This document shows, in pieces, positions 5,580-6,413 of a DNA stretch of 6,413 bases. The stretch is from Actinomycetes bacterium (lineage in GTDB: Bacteria > Actinomycetota > CALGFH01), in the NCBI GenBank assembly GCA_030152105.1, contig JASLIH010000435.1, forward strand, positions 1 to 6,413, given 5' to 3'. Every line of letters begins with the position of its first letter. Positions within the stretch are counted from its first letter, which is position 1. The notes under the pieces were generated by a model. That model saw nothing but the letters and a program-made list of their open reading frames with translations, ran no database searches and was not told the origin of the DNA. Made by a program: the position numbers and the translations under genes.

Positions 5580-6413
5580 GCTTCAGGCAGGGCTTGGAAC
5601 TCGTCAAGCAGGAGCTGCATCCGTTCGCCCATCTCTACCTGGGTCAGCAGGACACCTACGGTGCCATCAGGGTCGACGAAGAAGTTGGTACCCAGTCCGC
5701 CGGACCACCCGTAGCGGCCGGCCCGCCCGCCCTCGGTGTCGACACCGACGCCGAAGCCCCAGCCGGTACCGTCCCAAAAGCCCGGGAAGAAGCTGTCCGG
5801 CGTCTTGGCGATTGCCGGCACCTGGTCGCTGGTCATCAGCCGGAGGTGCTCCTCCGACACGATCTGCCGCCCCTCGAACCGGCCGCGGTCGGCCAACATC
5901 CGGGCGAAGCGGGTGTAGTCGCGGGCTGTCGAGACGAGCTCGGCGTGACTCACGTCGAACGGCGGGTGCCCCGCGTAGAAGCCACCGGCGGCCGGTTCGA
6001 GTTCCACCAGACCGGCGTCGGTGTGCCGGTAGCTGGCAGGCAGCCGGGCGACGCTGCCTGCGGACACCCACAGTCCGGTGTCGCGGAGGCCGAGGGGTCC
6101 GAGCAGGTCGTCGGCCAGGTGATCCTGCAACGGCCGGCCGGCCACTCGAGCGATCAGGATTCCGAGGATGCCGAAGGAGTGGTGGTAGCGCCAGCCCTCG
6201 CCCGGCTGGAAGGCCAGGGGCAGTGCCGCCAGCCGGGCGAGCCACTCGTCGGCCCCGATGGTCACGGGGTCGACGCCAGCATCGACTTCGCTGTCAGCCA
6301 TCGCCCGCTGCAGCGGACACTCTGTAAGCACCATGCCGTAGCCGGAGGTGTTGGTCAGCAAATGCCGCAGCGTGATCGCCCGAACGGCCGGTGATGTGTC
6401 GGCCAGATCGGCG
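5576..6413 (-). CDS. Beta-lactamase-family serine hydrolase, N-terminus outside the window
   Basis: The visible 278 codons belong to the class C beta-lactamase / D-alanyl-D-alanine carboxypeptidase-like superfamily (Pfam Beta-lactamase), which includes esterases and peptidases as well as penicillin-hydrolysing enzymes. ITLRHLLTNTSG (13-24 of the visible part) is the typical segment that follows the Ser-x-x-Lys catalytic motif, which must lie beyond the edge. GWRYHHSFGILGILIARVAG contains the Tyr-x-Asn position, here Tyr-His-His. YGWSGGLGTNFFVDP (about 234-248) occupies the place of the Lys/His-Thr-Gly motif. These variants are typical of actinobacterial serine hydrolases rather than true AmpC, so ester or peptide hydrolysis is more likely than antibiotic resistance. 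The frame is open to the window edge, so internal TTG or ATG codons near 6361 are not the true start. The stop TGA (5578-5576) overlaps the ATG of the following GNAT remnant. Confidence 0.88.
   Translation of the reverse strand, partial: ADLADTSPAVRAITLRHLLTNTSGYGMVLTECPLQRAMADSEVDAGVDPVTIGADEWLARLAALPLAFQPGEGWRYHHSFGILGILIARVAGRPLQDHLADDLLGPLGLRDTGLWVSAGSVARLPASYRHTDAGLVELEPAAGGFYAGHPPFDVSHAELVSTARDYTRFARMLADRGRFEGRQIVSEEHLRLMTSDQVPAIAKTPDSFFPGFWDGTGWGFGVGVDTEGGRAGRYGWSGGLGTNFFVDPDGTVGVLLTQVEMGERMQLLLDEFQALPEA

Noticed and set aside
5437..6394. Plus-strand open frames opposite the serine hydrolase
   Set aside because: They are antisense to a clear family member, and their composition is dominated by Arg, Pro, Ser, Gly and Val with no motifs.
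1..6413. Mobile elements, CRISPR arrays, tRNA or rRNA genes
   Set aside because: I saw no transposase or integrase motifs, no terminal inverted repeats with target duplications, no regularly spaced direct repeats, and no tRNA-like cloverleaf or rRNA segments.

Overview
The window comes from a high-GC bacterium, most likely an actinomycete. Codons end overwhelmingly in G or C, GTG starts occur, and the recognisable proteins (a TreS-type GH13 enzyme, a type B carboxylesterase, a RimJ/RimL-like acetyltransferase, a serine beta-lactamase-like hydrolase and a decayed hybrid histidine kinase) are of kinds common in that group. Genus cannot be fixed from the sequence alone.

Layout, left to right. 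At the left edge a minus-strand gene probably begins at 43 and runs out of the window; only about 14 codons are visible. After a gene-poor stretch (44-424) with short inverted repeats comes a large intact plus-strand gene (425-2608) for a trehalose synthase of the long, roughly 690-residue class, with an extra Thr/Ala/Pro-rich tail. It converges on a minus-strand type B carboxylesterase (2711-4282). A 369-nt divergent intergenic region follows. It contains a striking 30-bp imperfect palindrome (4418-4447) with a perfect 12-bp core, the best operator candidate in the window. It also contains a minus-strand frame that may be a gene remnant. A plus-strand GNAT acetyltransferase (4652-5206) comes next. 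Immediately behind its stop lies a minus-strand mosaic of broken genes (5213-5579): the head of a second, different GNAT with a frameshift, joined to part of a histidine-kinase ATPase domain, joined in turn to the tail of a receiver domain. The right end is a beta-lactamase-family serine hydrolase on the minus strand (5576-6413), whose N-terminal part lies outside the window and whose stop codon overlaps the start of the GNAT remnant (ATGA).

There is no obvious shared pathway. Neighbouring genes alternate in orientation, and the only sign of co-transcription is the overlap between the serine hydrolase and the degraded GNAT. The region reads as accessory chromosomal territory with solitary enzymes and recombination scars, not as a coherent operon. 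I see no tRNA, rRNA, CRISPR array, transposase or insertion sequence, and no convincing new biological system. The observations most worth following are the palindrome at 4418-4447 and the three-part gene chimera at 5213-5579.
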